Translations under genes and position numbers: made by a program
Assembly: GCA_038205115.1 (NCBI GenBank)
Contig: JBBRCE010000010.1
Span: 56,653-120,652 of the forward strand
Direction of reading: 5' to 3'
Source: JBBRCE01 sp038205115
GTDB lineage: Bacteria > Planctomycetota > Planctomycetia > Pirellulales > JBBRCE01
Length of the DNA: 64,000 nucleotides
The notes under the pieces: generated by a model
Databases searched by the model: none
What the model saw: only the letters and a program-made list of their open reading frames with translations
What the model was told of the DNA's origin: nothing
Shown here: one piece after another, positions 16,659 to 25,012 of the stretch
Numbering within the stretch: position 1 is the first letter of the stretch
Layout: the number at the start of each line of letters is the position of its first letter

Positions 16659-17492
16659 ATGTCAGTTCCTCGAATTTTGATGTGCCCGCCGACGCACTAC
16701 GGGATCGAGTACGAAATCAATCCCTGGATGAGCCGCAACCGGCAGGCCGACACGGCGCTGGCCATCCAGCAATGGGAGTCGCTGTGCGGCGTGCTGCAAG
16801 CGGCCGGCGCCCAGATCGAGTTGCTCGATCCTGTGCCGGGCTTGCCGGATTTGGTGTTTACGGCCAACGCGGCCATGATCTATCGCCAGCGAGCCATCGT
16901 TTCGCATTTTCGCTATCCGCAGCGGCAGCCGGAGGCAGCATTCGATACGGCCTGGCTGAATGCGGCCGGCTTTCAGGCCGAGCAACTTCCGGACGAGATT
17001 TTTTTCGAAGGTGCCGGCGATGCACTGTTCTGCGGCGATACATTGTTTGCCGGTTATCGCATCCGCAGCCACGCTCGCGGCCATCAGCAGATTGGCAAGT
17101 TGCTTGGCGTGCGCGTGATTCCGATGGAACTGGTGGACAGTTACTACTATCACCTGGATACCTGTTTTTGCCCCATTGCACCGGGCGTGGCCATTTACTA
17201 TCCGCCGGCCTTCGACCGTTATGGCCGCGACGTGTTACCGAATTTGATTCAGGAATTGATCCCGGTCGAAATGGAGGAAGCCCGCCGGTTTGCCTGCAAC
17301 GCCGTGGTGGTTGGCAAAACGGTCGTCACAAACACTGGCTGTCCTGAGTTGCATCGAGCGCTGCGCGAGCGCGGCTTCGAAACGCGTGAAACGCCGCTGG
17401 ACGAATTCGTCAAAGCCGGCGGCAGCGCCAAGTGCCTCACGTTGCGGCTCGATGGCGAAGAAGCCGCGGCCTGGAAATATGCGCCGCATTAA
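16659..17492 (+). CDS. DDAH/arginine deiminase-like amidinotransferase family protein
   Basis: The 277-residue protein matches the guanidino-modifying enzyme superfamily (dimethylarginine dimethylaminohydrolase and relatives). Motifs in order are PDLVFTANAAMI (63-74), EGAGDALFCGD (117-127), the catalytic His165 in YHLDTCFCP, and the nucleophile Cys259 in GGSAKCLTL. Substrate could be methylated arginine, ornithine-linked or another guanidino compound. The ATG at 16659 is chosen; a longer frame exists upstream inside the kinase gene but is not supported. The gap after the kinase stop is 107 bases. Confidence 0.85.
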   Translation: MSVPRILMCPPTHYGIEYEINPWMSRNRQADTALAIQQWESLCGVLQAAGAQIELLDPVPGLPDLVFTANAAMIYRQRAIVSHFRYPQRQPEAAFDTAWLNAAGFQAEQLPDEIFFEGAGDALFCGDTLFAGYRIRSHARGHQQIGKLLGVRVIPMELVDSYYYHLDTCFCPIAPGVAIYYPPAFDRYGRDVLPNLIQELIPVEMEEARRFACNAVVVGKTVVTNTGCPELHRALRERGFETRETPLDEFVKAGGSAKCLTLRLDGEEAAAWKYAPH

Positions 17493-17522
17493 ATTCCATC
17501 ACCAGCGCCGTCGTTCGTTCGT

Positions 17523-18020
17523 CTAGCGAATTGACTCGATGCCGGGGTCGTCTGCCGGACGCGGTCCCGGAGCGGGCCAGTCGAACGTCCGCTCGGTGTG
17601 ATGGATGGCCACGTCGTTGATACTGGCTTCGCGGCGACGCATTAGCCCGCGCTCGTCGAATTCCCAGAGTTCGTTGCCGTAGGCGCGGAACCACTGTCCG
17701 GCAGCGTTACGATATTCGTAGCGAAATCGCACGGCAATTCGATTGTCCGTAAAGCTCCACAGCGCCTTGGTCAGGCGATAATCGAGTTCGGTCGCCCATT
17801 TACGCGTGAGAAATTCACGAATTTCGTCGCGACCATTGATGAATTCGCCGCGATTGCGCCACTGCGAATCTTCAGTATAGGCCATCGACACGCGCTGCGG
17901 ATCGCGCGAATTCCAGGCATCTTCCGCCGCGCGCACTTTGCGCGTCGCGGATTCCAGCGTGAACGGCGGAGCGTTGATCGGGGCGGGAGTTGGCTGCAAT
18001 TGTTGAGTCATGCGATTCAC
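17523..18020 (-). CDS. DUF1348 / NTF2-like protein
   Basis: The 165-residue protein belongs to the DUF1348 group of NTF2-like folds, small cone-shaped enzymes or binding proteins. The stretches PFTLESATRKVRAAEDAWNSRDPQRVSMAY, FLTRKWATELDYRLTKALW and GLMRRREASINDVAI are diagnostic. It starts at a GTG that overlaps the wrbA stop (GTGA), so the two are translationally coupled; an ATG three codons inside is an alternative. DUF1348 proteins are frequent next to oxidoreductases, but no activity is assigned here. Confidence 0.85.
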   Translation of the reverse strand: MNRMTQQLQPTPAPINAPPFTLESATRKVRAAEDAWNSRDPQRVSMAYTEDSQWRNRGEFINGRDEIREFLTRKWATELDYRLTKALWSFTDNRIAVRFRYEYRNAAGQWFRAYGNELWEFDERGLMRRREASINDVAIHHTERTFDWPAPGPRPADDPGIESIR

Positions 18021-18637
18021 GCTGCCTTGAGTTTTGCGGCAATCGTCGCCACATGCTTGCCCTGCGCGCGGGCAATCGCCAATTCATTCGCGGATACCGC
18101 GCGGTCGCCCTTAGCGCCGGCCAGCGTAGTGGCACCGTAGGGCGAGCCGCCGCTGATTTCGTCCATGTTGCTCAGTTCGGCCACGCTGTAAGGCACGCCA
18201 GCAATCAGCATCCCGTGGTGGAAGAAGAACGTTGACATCGTGAGCAGCGTGGTTTCTTGTCCGCCGTGCTGCGTGGCCGTGGAGGTGAACGCGCTGCCGA
18301 CTTTGCCAATCAGTGCGCCATGCGCCCAAAGTTGGCCGGTGGCATCGAGAAACGCCCGCATCTGCGCTGCCGGCGAACCATACCGCGTAGGCGAGCCAAG
18401 AATGATGGCGTCGGCTTCCGCCAGTCGCTTCGGATCGGCAATCGGAATGCTGGCAAACGCCTTGCGCGCATCGGTGGCGTGCATTTTTTCGAGCACCTCG
18501 GTCGGCAACGTCTCGGCAACTTGCAGCAATTCGACTTCCGTGCCAGCCACCGCGCGAGCGCCCTCGGCAATCGCTTGGGCGAGCGTGAAAACGTGTCCGT
18601 AGGTGCTGTAAAAAACGACTTGGATTTTAGTGCTCAA
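18017..18637 (-). CDS. wrbA: NAD(P)H:quinone oxidoreductase, WrbA family
   Basis: WrbA is a flavodoxin-like FMN enzyme that reduces quinones with two electrons and protects against oxidative stress. The 206-residue product has the flavodoxin phosphate loop (FYSTYGHVFTLAQAIAEGA, residues 9-27), LGSPTRYGSPAAQMRAFLD and the C-terminal GGSPYGATTLAG of the family. Length equals that of characterised WrbA. It is first in a two-gene unit with the DUF1348 gene. Confidence 0.9.
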   Translation of the reverse strand: MSTKIQVVFYSTYGHVFTLAQAIAEGARAVAGTEVELLQVAETLPTEVLEKMHATDARKAFASIPIADPKRLAEADAIILGSPTRYGSPAAQMRAFLDATGQLWAHGALIGKVGSAFTSTATQHGGQETTLLTMSTFFFHHGMLIAGVPYSVAELSNMDEISGGSPYGATTLAGAKGDRAVSANELAIARAQGKHVATIAAKLKAA

Positions 18638-18789
18638 TTAAAACTCCGGATGCGTTCGTTGGCGTCGCGCGGTAGTCGCGCTGGCGTGCGGGCTAGCAAG
18701 AAAAACTTCGATTGACGTTGACCGGTATTTTATCGCCGAGTATCGTCCCGGCATATCCGCAGGCCGATATTTCTTGGCGCTCAAATACG

Positions 18790-19212
18790 ATGCATGCTCG
18801 CTGGTTTCCGCCGGTCGTCGCCTTGCTACTGTTGTGCGGTGGCGGCTGCGCGGCCTATCAGGCCAGCCAGCAGCCGAGCAAAAAGAATTTGGCGCTCTGC
18901 CAGCAGGGCGTGCCGCGAGCGAATCTGATTGCCGAATTTGGTCCGCCGCTCTACACAGAAGAACTTTCCGATGGCACGCTGACCGATATTTTTCACTTTC
19001 GCCAGGGCTATAGCCGCGGTGCAAAAGCCAGCCGCGCCTTGGTTCACGGCGTCGGCGACGTGCTGACGGGCGGTCTGTGGGAAGTGCTCGGAATTCCGAT
19101 CGAAACGCTGGCTTCGGGCAGCGACGTGAAACTTGAAATCGGCTACGACGCCAACCGCAACGTGCAGTGGATCAACGTCATCCAAGGTGATAAAATCATC
19201 GCCCGACGTTAA
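18790..19212 (+). CDS. Putative lipoprotein, unknown function
   Basis: The 140-residue product starts MHARWFPPVVALLLLCGGGC, a short basic head, a hydrophobic core and a cysteine: a lipoprotein-like signal with an imperfect lipobox (GGGC). The mature part has a Gly-rich stretch (GVGDVLTGGLWEVLGIPIE) and a C-terminal beta-like segment (DVKLEIGYDANRNVQWINVIQGDKII). I do not recognise a family. I use the ATG at 18790 because it creates the signal. Its stop overlaps, tail to tail by 4 bases, the next gene on the other strand. Confidence 0.6.
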   Translation: MHARWFPPVVALLLLCGGGCAAYQASQQPSKKNLALCQQGVPRANLIAEFGPPLYTEELSDGTLTDIFHFRQGYSRGAKASRALVHGVGDVLTGGLWEVLGIPIETLASGSDVKLEIGYDANRNVQWINVIQGDKIIARR

Positions 19213-19697
19213 AACCCGAATCGCCGGTTCGCGTTGCCAGCCAGAAATTCGCTGAACGAGCTGAGATATCGGCCTTTAAGAAATTCGAACATCTGCTGAA
19301 AGATGCGCAGCATGGCCTGCGTATCGCCGATGGTCAGCGGTTGGTCGGGCCCTTCGTCAATGCCCACCACAAACTGGCCTTCGATCTTTTTCAATCGCAC
19401 ATCGAAGCCTACCGTGTGATAGGCAAGTTGCGTTTGCTCTTCGCAGACGTCAATAGCGATGCCAAACCGCCAGTAGGCGTCGTCGGCCAGATGCAGCGCG
19501 GAGGCCGGACCATCGACTTTGCGGCCGGCAAAACTGCCGAACTTGGCAAACAGGTTGACGGTACCGTCCGGTGCGCCAAGAAATTCGCGCATTCCGGCCA
19601 GAAACTGCCCGGCAACTTCGTAGGCCTCCAGCCGATATCGCTGATACTCGCCGCGAACTTCGGCCAAGGCCGAACAGAGTTGTTGATAGCGTTCCAT
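19209..19697 (-). CDS. Hypothetical cytoplasmic protein
   Basis: The 162-residue protein starts MERYQQLCSALAEVRGEY and is mixed alpha/beta: an N-terminal helix, central strands (YWRFGIAIDVCEEQTQLAYHTVGFDVRLKKIEGQFVVGI) and a helical C-terminus (MLRIFQQMFEFLKGRYLSSF). No signal peptide and no family that I recognise. Codon composition is like its neighbours, so it is probably real. The 224 bases upstream of its start contain no other supported feature. Confidence 0.6.
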   Translation of the reverse strand: MERYQQLCSALAEVRGEYQRYRLEAYEVAGQFLAGMREFLGAPDGTVNLFAKFGSFAGRKVDGPASALHLADDAYWRFGIAIDVCEEQTQLAYHTVGFDVRLKKIEGQFVVGIDEGPDQPLTIGDTQAMLRIFQQMFEFLKGRYLSSFSEFLAGNANRRFGF

Positions 19698-19921
19698 TGG
19701 AAATGCACTGACAGTGTTGTGTTCGAATGTCGTTGCAACGCATCAATTGTCGCCGCGTAGAGTTCAACATAGCGAAGCCGATGGAAGTCTGCAATTTGCC
19801 GCCCTTCTACGGGCTGGGTTGAATGACCGATGCCATTGGTAGATGATGGAGGAATTCCGCACGCATTTCGATCCGTTGCGGCCACCGCTGGACGACCTCC
19901 TGAGAGCACGTTTGTTTTACA

Positions 19922-20338
19922 ATGTCTGACTTGCCTGTTGGCCAACCGCTGATCAGTATCCAACTGACCGACCGACGCAGTAGCTACCGCCCGGGCGAAC
20001 TGCTGCGCGGCAGCTTTCAGATCGACGCCATTGAGGCTCATGAACTGCACGCCGTGGAAGTCTCGGTGCTTTGGTACACCGAAGGCAAGGGCGACGAAGA
20101 CCTGGCAGTGCATCATTTCGAGCGAATTTCCGCGGACTCGGTTTCGCCCGGCGCGCTGCAGGAAATGCGGCACTTTCAAACCACGTTGCCTGTCAGCCCG
20201 CTCTCTTACGAAGGTGTAATCGTCAAAATCTGCTGGTGCGTACGGGTGCGTGCGTTTCTTAAACGCGGAAGAAATTACGTTTCCGAACAGGATTTTCGCT
20301 TAGGCAACGTGCCCGTTGCCGAAACGGTTGCGCCGTGA
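19922..20338 (+). CDS. Arrestin-like beta-sandwich protein, unknown function
   Basis: This 138-residue protein opens with ISIQLTDRRSSYRPGELLRGSFQIDA and continues with alternating strands, ending in a basic segment. The RPGE-LLRGSF pattern is that of arrestin-N-like or SpoOM-like domains, where a pair of beta sheets carries bound partners. Only one of the two usual sheets seems present. It overlaps the next gene by 4 bases (GTGA), so the two proteins are probably made together. Function is not known. Confidence 0.6.
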   Translation: MSDLPVGQPLISIQLTDRRSSYRPGELLRGSFQIDAIEAHELHAVEVSVLWYTEGKGDEDLAVHHFERISADSVSPGALQEMRHFQTTLPVSPLSYEGVIVKICWCVRVRAFLKRGRNYVSEQDFRLGNVPVAETVAP

Positions 20339-21027
20339 AACTTGCCATGACTGAAGGGCCCCGATCCACGCGCGCGACGAATCCGTTCTCGACGCGTTTT
20401 GTGCGTCCGGGCGCACTTCGCTTTCAATTCGCCCCGGCGGCAACTGCCGAACAACTCGTCCGCCGTCTGGAGGAACTGAATTGGCGCGCGCAGATCGTTG
20501 GTGCGCATGGCACCGGCAAGTCGACACTGCTAGCGGCACTGCTGCCTGTGTTCGAAATCTTTGGCGTAACGGTGAAATCGATTGCTTTGCACGATCGTCA
20601 GCGAACGTTGCCCGCTGAGTTCTTGGCAGACATGCCCGCCGCCGCAAGGACGGAAACGACGGCGGTGTCGGCGGGGGATCGCGACAGTCGGCCGAAAATT
20701 GTGTTGGTCGTCGATGGCTACGAACAACTCAGCCGTTGGTCGCGGTCGAAACTGCGCCGATTTTGCCAGCGACACGGACTGGGGCTATTGGTTACATCGC
20801 ATCAATCGGTTGGACTACCGATGCTGTTCGAAACGCAGGTCAATGCGCAACTTGCCGCGCAGTTGGCGACCGAGTTGCAGCAAACACTGACGCCAGACCG
20901 GGCATTGATTGGGCCCGACGATGCCGCGGCCGCGTTTGTTGCCAGCGGCGGCAATTTGCGGGAGAGTTTCTTCGTGCTGTACGATCTCTATCAGCAACGG
21001 CAAACGGCGCAGCGGGACGGCCGGTAA
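20335..21027 (+). CDS. P-loop NTPase, AAA-like, coupled to the arrestin-like protein
   Basis: The 230-residue protein has Walker A GAHGTGKST at residues 56-64 and a Walker B-like strand KIVLVVDGYEQL near residue 123. The small size and late HGLGLLVTSHQ suggest an STAND- or ORC-like ATPase core lacking other domains. The GTG start overlaps the stop of the upstream gene; an ATG four codons later is possible. Together with its neighbour it looks like a two-gene unit of unknown role. Confidence 0.65.
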   Translation: MKLAMTEGPRSTRATNPFSTRFVRPGALRFQFAPAATAEQLVRRLEELNWRAQIVGAHGTGKSTLLAALLPVFEIFGVTVKSIALHDRQRTLPAEFLADMPAAARTETTAVSAGDRDSRPKIVLVVDGYEQLSRWSRSKLRRFCQRHGLGLLVTSHQSVGLPMLFETQVNAQLAAQLATELQQTLTPDRALIGPDDAAAAFVASGGNLRESFFVLYDLYQQRQTAQRDGR

Positions 21028-21031
21028 TTGT

Positions 21032-21057
21032 AAAGTTTCCAGGCCTGGGGAAACTTT
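21032..21057 (+). terminator. Inverted repeat just after the P-loop gene
   Basis: AAAGTTTCC (21032-21040) and GGAAACTTT (21049-21057) form a perfect 9-bp stem around AGGCCTGG, starting 5 bases after the stop codon. There is no long T-run after it beyond the stem itself, so it may be a weak terminator or an RNA-stability hairpin. Confidence 0.45.
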
Positions 21058-21290
21058 CCTACAAACCTGGCCATTCGAGTTCAAGCGATTTGCGAACCCT
21101 TAGCGGTTGTCGGCAGCACGAGGTGGGCACTTGCGGCAAACTAAAGAATCTTTTTAGCAATTCTTTCGCCGTGGCGCAAAACGTGTCCTACAGTTTGGCA
21201 GCGGGTCGGATACGCTCAGACTGCGTACCTTTGCTCGCCTTGGATAACCTGCCAAACCATCCACGGTTTCCTTTCCAGGCACGTGCTGCT

Positions 21291-22382
21291 ATGAATCGAT
21301 TTCGCAAACATTGCCGACTGTTGGCGCCGCTAATGGCGCTGGTTGTTTTAACCAGTGCCGGACCTGCCGATGCCTGTTGCCTGCTAGATTGGTTTCATCA
21401 CACGATGTATCCACCTGCGCCAGCGTGTGCGCCCGCCTGTGGATCCGCCTATGCGCCGGCGCCCGCTTGCTGCCCGCAGCCAGCGTGTGCTTCGACGCAA
21501 TACGTACCGCAGACGACGTATCGCACCACTTACACTAGCGTGCCGATGACCACGTATCGCCCGATCGTCACCGCTGATCCCTGCAGTGGCTGCCCCGTGA
21601 CGACGATGCGCCCCGTGACGGCATTCGTGCAGCGCGCCCAGTTGGTGCCCTACACCAGTTACATGCCCGTCACGACCATGCGTCCGGTCGTCGCATCCTA
21701 TGCGCCGGCTTGTTCCACCTGCAACGCGGCGCCCGCGCCCGCAACTTATACATCCAACTACGCGTCGAACTATTACGGTGTCGCGGCCACGTCTTATTAC
21801 CAGCCGGCCACCACGGCAGTCAGTCTCGTGCAACCCAACACGGCTTGCTCCGCAGGCACGACAGCCGGCTACACCCCAGCGGCGGTCAGTTCGCCCACGC
21901 CGGGCTACCTGAGCCCTGGTTACTCGACATCGTCGTACGTTCCGGCAAACGCAGCGCCCGGCTACTCGACGCCGAATTACGTTCCCGCCAATCCCGCGGT
22001 GCCAGTCAATGTGCAGCCCGGCTATGTTCCGCCGGCGAATTACCCCCAGCAAGGCCCGGCCTATACGATTCCGCCGACTCCGCAGCCAAGCATTACGCCG
22101 ACTCCCGGATCGACGACACAAACCAATCCACCCAGTGCGGCCACACAAACATTCCAGACCAACAGCACCTCGGCCGCGCCTGCCACGGTGCGGCCCATTC
22201 GCGACCCCAATCTCGACGAGCAGGGCCAACAACTTCGCCCGCCAGCGCCGCGTGTCAATTCGGCCGGCGATCGCACCACGATGGCGCCTTCCGCCCGCCC
22301 ATGGGCATGCAGTCTGATTCGTTACGAGCGACCGATGGCGGAACCGGTTTGCAATGCCGATGGCTGGCACGCTGTGAACTAG
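21291..22382 (+). CDS. Secreted Tyr/Pro/Thr/Cys-rich repetitive protein
   Basis: The 363-residue protein has a signal peptide (MNRFRKHCRLLAPLMALVVL) followed by a low-complexity mature part. First come cysteine-rich pairs (PACAPACGSAYAPAPACCPQPAC), then YxTTYxSVPMTTYRP-like repeats and repeated TTMRPV units. Later there are Tyr-Val-Pro-Ala-Asn repeats (PGYSTSSYVPANAAPGYST). Cys- and Tyr-rich proteins of this kind are typical of planctomycete cell surfaces, possibly cross-linked by disulfides; this is inference. A longer frame exists upstream but overlaps the P-loop gene and is rejected. Confidence 0.7.
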   Translation: MNRFRKHCRLLAPLMALVVLTSAGPADACCLLDWFHHTMYPPAPACAPACGSAYAPAPACCPQPACASTQYVPQTTYRTTYTSVPMTTYRPIVTADPCSGCPVTTMRPVTAFVQRAQLVPYTSYMPVTTMRPVVASYAPACSTCNAAPAPATYTSNYASNYYGVAATSYYQPATTAVSLVQPNTACSAGTTAGYTPAAVSSPTPGYLSPGYSTSSYVPANAAPGYSTPNYVPANPAVPVNVQPGYVPPANYPQQGPAYTIPPTPQPSITPTPGSTTQTNPPSAATQTFQTNSTSAAPATVRPIRDPNLDEQGQQLRPPAPRVNSAGDRTTMAPSARPWACSLIRYERPMAEPVCNADGWHAVN

Positions 22383-22451
22383 GCTGATAACCTCCGAAAA
22401 TCGATTGAATCACGGCGGCGCCGCATGGCGCTGCCGAGACCCACGCCGAAG

Positions 22452-22489
22452 CGCCGTGTTGCCCCTTGCGGGCCGCACGGCGTTTTTTT
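22452..22489 (+). terminator. Intrinsic terminator after the secreted Cys-rich protein
   Basis: CGCCGTG (22452-22458) pairs with CACGGCG (22476-22482), an inner GCCC/GGGC hairpin sits in the loop, and a run of seven T follows at 22483-22489. This is the clearest rho-independent terminator of the window on the plus strand. Confidence 0.8.
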
Positions 22490-22549
22490 GTTGCCATTTA
22501 CGGCGTTTCTTTGGCATCCGCTCCTTGACTTCGCGGATTTTCTCACCTG

Positions 22550-22569
22550 ACGCGCATAACGCGCGTTTT
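22550..22569 (+). terminator. Second small hairpin with short T-run
   Basis: ACGCGC (22550-22555) and GCGCGT (22561-22566) surround ATAAC, with T at 22566-22569. It could back up the terminator 60 bases upstream or act as a leader hairpin of the phosphofructokinase gene, which starts 120 bases further on. The rest of this 307-base gap holds no gene. Confidence 0.4.
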
Positions 22570-22689
22570 CGGTAATTGCGGGCCGTTGGCTGGGCCGCTA
22601 AAATGCTCGTTTTTCCGGTAGGTCCGCAACATTCCGCGGTGATTCACCGAGCCAAGCCCAACCAGCGAGCAGAGTTCAGCGAATTTTCT

Positions 22690-23982
22690 ATGGCGAAACA
22701 ACGCAATATGGTCGTGGCCCAAAGCGGCGGGCCCAGCGCGGTCATCAACAACAGCTTGCGCGGCATTATCGAAACGGCCCGGCAACTGGACGCAATTGGC
22801 ACAGTTTACGGTGGGCATCACGGCATTGAAGGCGTGCTGAAAGAAGAACTGCTTGACCTGTCTGGCCAGGCAGAAGAAGAAATCAGCCTGCTTCGCTACA
22901 CGCCAGCCGCCGGCTCGATTGGCACCTGCCGTTACAAGCTCAAGCCGAATCAGACGGAAGACTTCGACCGCGTGATCGAAGTGCTCAAAGCCCACGATAT
23001 AGGCTACTTCCTCTACATCGGCGGCAACGATTCGATGGACACCGCGCACAAAATTGCCGATCTGGCCCACAAGCGTGGGCTGGATCTCGTGGCGGTCGGT
23101 GTGCCAAAAACCATCGATAACGATGTTGGCGACAGCGAATTCAAGTTGGTCGATCACACGCCCGGTTATGGCTCGACAGCCAAATACTGGATGCACATGG
23201 TTCAGTATGCCAATGAAGAAAATTTGGGCAGTTCGCCGGCCGACCCCGTGTTGGTGATGCAGGCCATGGGCCGAAAGATCGGCTTCATTCCGGCCGCTGC
23301 GCGGTTGGCTGATCCGAATCGTGAAATGCCGCTGCAGATTTACTTGGCCGAGAGTCCTTGTTCGATCCAACAGTTGGCGGACCAGGTTAACGATCAGCTC
23401 AAGTCCGCTGGCCGCTGCATGGTGGTCATCAGCGAAGGCTTCAACGTCGGCGATATCGGCGTGGTGAAAGACGCTTTCGGTCATGCATCGTTTAGCGCCA
23501 GCCAAATGACGGTGGCGCAAGTTGTGGTCAATTATTTGAACAAGGTCGGCCTGAACGCCAAAGGCGCGGCCCGCGGCAATGTTTCGGGAACCGACCAGCG
23601 GCACTCGATGGGTTACGCGTCTACGGTGGATCTGGAAGAAGCTTACCGCAGTGGTCAAATGGCCACGCTGTTAGCCGCCTCCGGAACCAGCGGCTTCATG
23701 TCGACGATTCTGCGCGAGCCAGGCACAATTTACTCGGCCCGTTACGACAAAGTGCCGTTAGAAAAAGTGGCCGCCGCCGATCGTTCGTTTCCCAGCCATT
23801 GGATCGCCGCAGGCGGTTACGACGTCACCGACGATTTCGTGCGCTATTGCAAACCGCTGGTCGGCGAAGACATGGTCAGCCTGCCAATGGTCGATGGCCG
23901 GCAACGCATGACGCTTATGAAGCCGCTGTTTGCCACACAAAAATTGCCGAGCTACGTGCCGCAAGCCGACCGCGCAAAATAA
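22690..23982 (+). CDS. 6-phosphofructokinase, probably pyrophosphate-dependent
   Basis: The enzyme phosphorylates fructose 6-phosphate in glycolysis. The 430-residue protein has SGGPSAVINNSLRGI near residue 12, GGND at 111-114 and PKTIDND at 139-145, plus the later GTDQRH and the sugar-binding QAMGRKIGF. In the PFK family, an Asp in the third position after GG (here GGND) and Lys before TIDND mark pyrophosphate users, so PPi is the likely phosphoryl donor. The Asn in place of the first Asp is unusual. I use the ATG at 22690, since the open frame upstream lacks homology. It heads the sugar-phosphate group and may be cotranscribed with the HAD gene. Confidence 0.85.
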   Translation: MAKQRNMVVAQSGGPSAVINNSLRGIIETARQLDAIGTVYGGHHGIEGVLKEELLDLSGQAEEEISLLRYTPAAGSIGTCRYKLKPNQTEDFDRVIEVLKAHDIGYFLYIGGNDSMDTAHKIADLAHKRGLDLVAVGVPKTIDNDVGDSEFKLVDHTPGYGSTAKYWMHMVQYANEENLGSSPADPVLVMQAMGRKIGFIPAAARLADPNREMPLQIYLAESPCSIQQLADQVNDQLKSAGRCMVVISEGFNVGDIGVVKDAFGHASFSASQMTVAQVVVNYLNKVGLNAKGAARGNVSGTDQRHSMGYASTVDLEEAYRSGQMATLLAASGTSGFMSTILREPGTIYSARYDKVPLEKVAAADRSFPSHWIAAGGYDVTDDFVRYCKPLVGEDMVSLPMVDGRQRMTLMKPLFATQKLPSYVPQADRAK

Positions 23983-24036
23983 TCACTCGAATTGCAACTG
24001 CTGAACCCCGACCCCCGACCTCTGACCCCCGCTCTC

Positions 24037-24900
24037 ATGTACGATCTGACACCTAAGCACGAATTTCTGGTCGGCATTGATTCCGACGGCTGCGTCTTCG
24101 ACACGATGGAGTTGAAGCACAAAGAGTGTTTCATCCCCAACATCATCAACAGCTACGAACTGCAAGGCGTCAGCAAATATGCGCGCGAAGCCGCCGAGTT
24201 CGTGAATCTGTACAGCAAAAGTCGCGGCATCAATCGCTTTCCGGCGTTGATTGAGGCGCTTGAGTGGCTGCAAAAGCGGCCAGAAGTTCAAGCCCGCGGA
24301 GTCAAAATTACCCTGCCGCCGGGTCTGCTGCATTGGATCAAAACCGAAACCAAATTGGCCAACCCGGCGTTAACGGCCGCCGTTAAGGCCACCGGCGACG
24401 CCGATCTCAAGCAAGCGCTGGACTGGTCGCTGGCGGTGAATGAAACCGTGACCAAATTCGTGCGCGGCGTGCCGCCGTTTCCGTTTGTGGACGACTGCCT
24501 GAAAAAGTTTTCTCCGCTGGCCGATTTGCTAGTCGTTTCGGCCACGCCCAACGAAGCCTTGCATCGCGAGTGGCAGGAGCACGGAATTGCCAAATATGTC
24601 GAGGCCATTTGCGGCCAAGAAATTGGCACCAAAAAGGAAGTGCTGGGCGTAGCTCATAAATATCCGGCCAATCACGTGCTGATGATCGGCGATGCTCCGG
24701 GCGATCATCAAGCGGCCGTTGCCAATCGGGCATTGTTCTTTCCGATCAATCCGGGCTCGGAAGAAACGAGCTGGAAACGATTGCTGGAGGAAGGTATCGA
24801 CCGCTTTGTCGGCGGCACATTTGCCGGCGATTATCAACAGCAATTGCTCGAAGCGTTCGACCGTTGTCTGCCGGCCACGCCGCCTTGGAAAACCACGTAA
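24037..24900 (+). CDS. HAD-superfamily hydrolase
   Basis: The 287-residue protein has the HAD catalytic motifs in order: GIDSDGCVFDT (nucleophile Asp15 and acid/base Asp17), VVSATPNEALHREW, a lysine region IGTKKEVLG, and GDAPGDHQAAVAN. This describes a phosphatase of a small molecule, with an alpha-helical cap. The gap to the phosphofructokinase stop is 54 bases, and to the 6PGDH start 112 bases, so it likely processes a sugar phosphate; the substrate is unknown. The ATG at 24037 is preferred over an upstream frame rich in Pro. Confidence 0.8.
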   Translation: MYDLTPKHEFLVGIDSDGCVFDTMELKHKECFIPNIINSYELQGVSKYAREAAEFVNLYSKSRGINRFPALIEALEWLQKRPEVQARGVKITLPPGLLHWIKTETKLANPALTAAVKATGDADLKQALDWSLAVNETVTKFVRGVPPFPFVDDCLKKFSPLADLLVVSATPNEALHREWQEHGIAKYVEAICGQEIGTKKEVLGVAHKYPANHVLMIGDAPGDHQAAVANRALFFPINPGSEETSWKRLLEEGIDRFVGGTFAGDYQQQLLEAFDRCLPATPPWKTT

Positions 24901-25012
24901 TCAACGCGCGTTGCTTGAGAGTTTCGTCGAGGGAACGTCTCGTTGATCGCACACACCGCCTCGTCCGCAGCCCGCTCCAAATTTTAACTCCTTGAAATGC
25001 GTTAGGTGACAC

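Noticed and set aside
20736..21290. N-terminal extension of the secreted Cys-rich protein
   Set aside because: The frame overlaps the P-loop gene, and the ATG at 21291 begins a good signal peptide.
21384..22370. Arg/Gly-rich open frame of about 328 codons on the minus strand
   Set aside because: Antisense shadow of the secreted Cys/Tyr-rich protein gene, caused by its repetitive, GC-biased codons.
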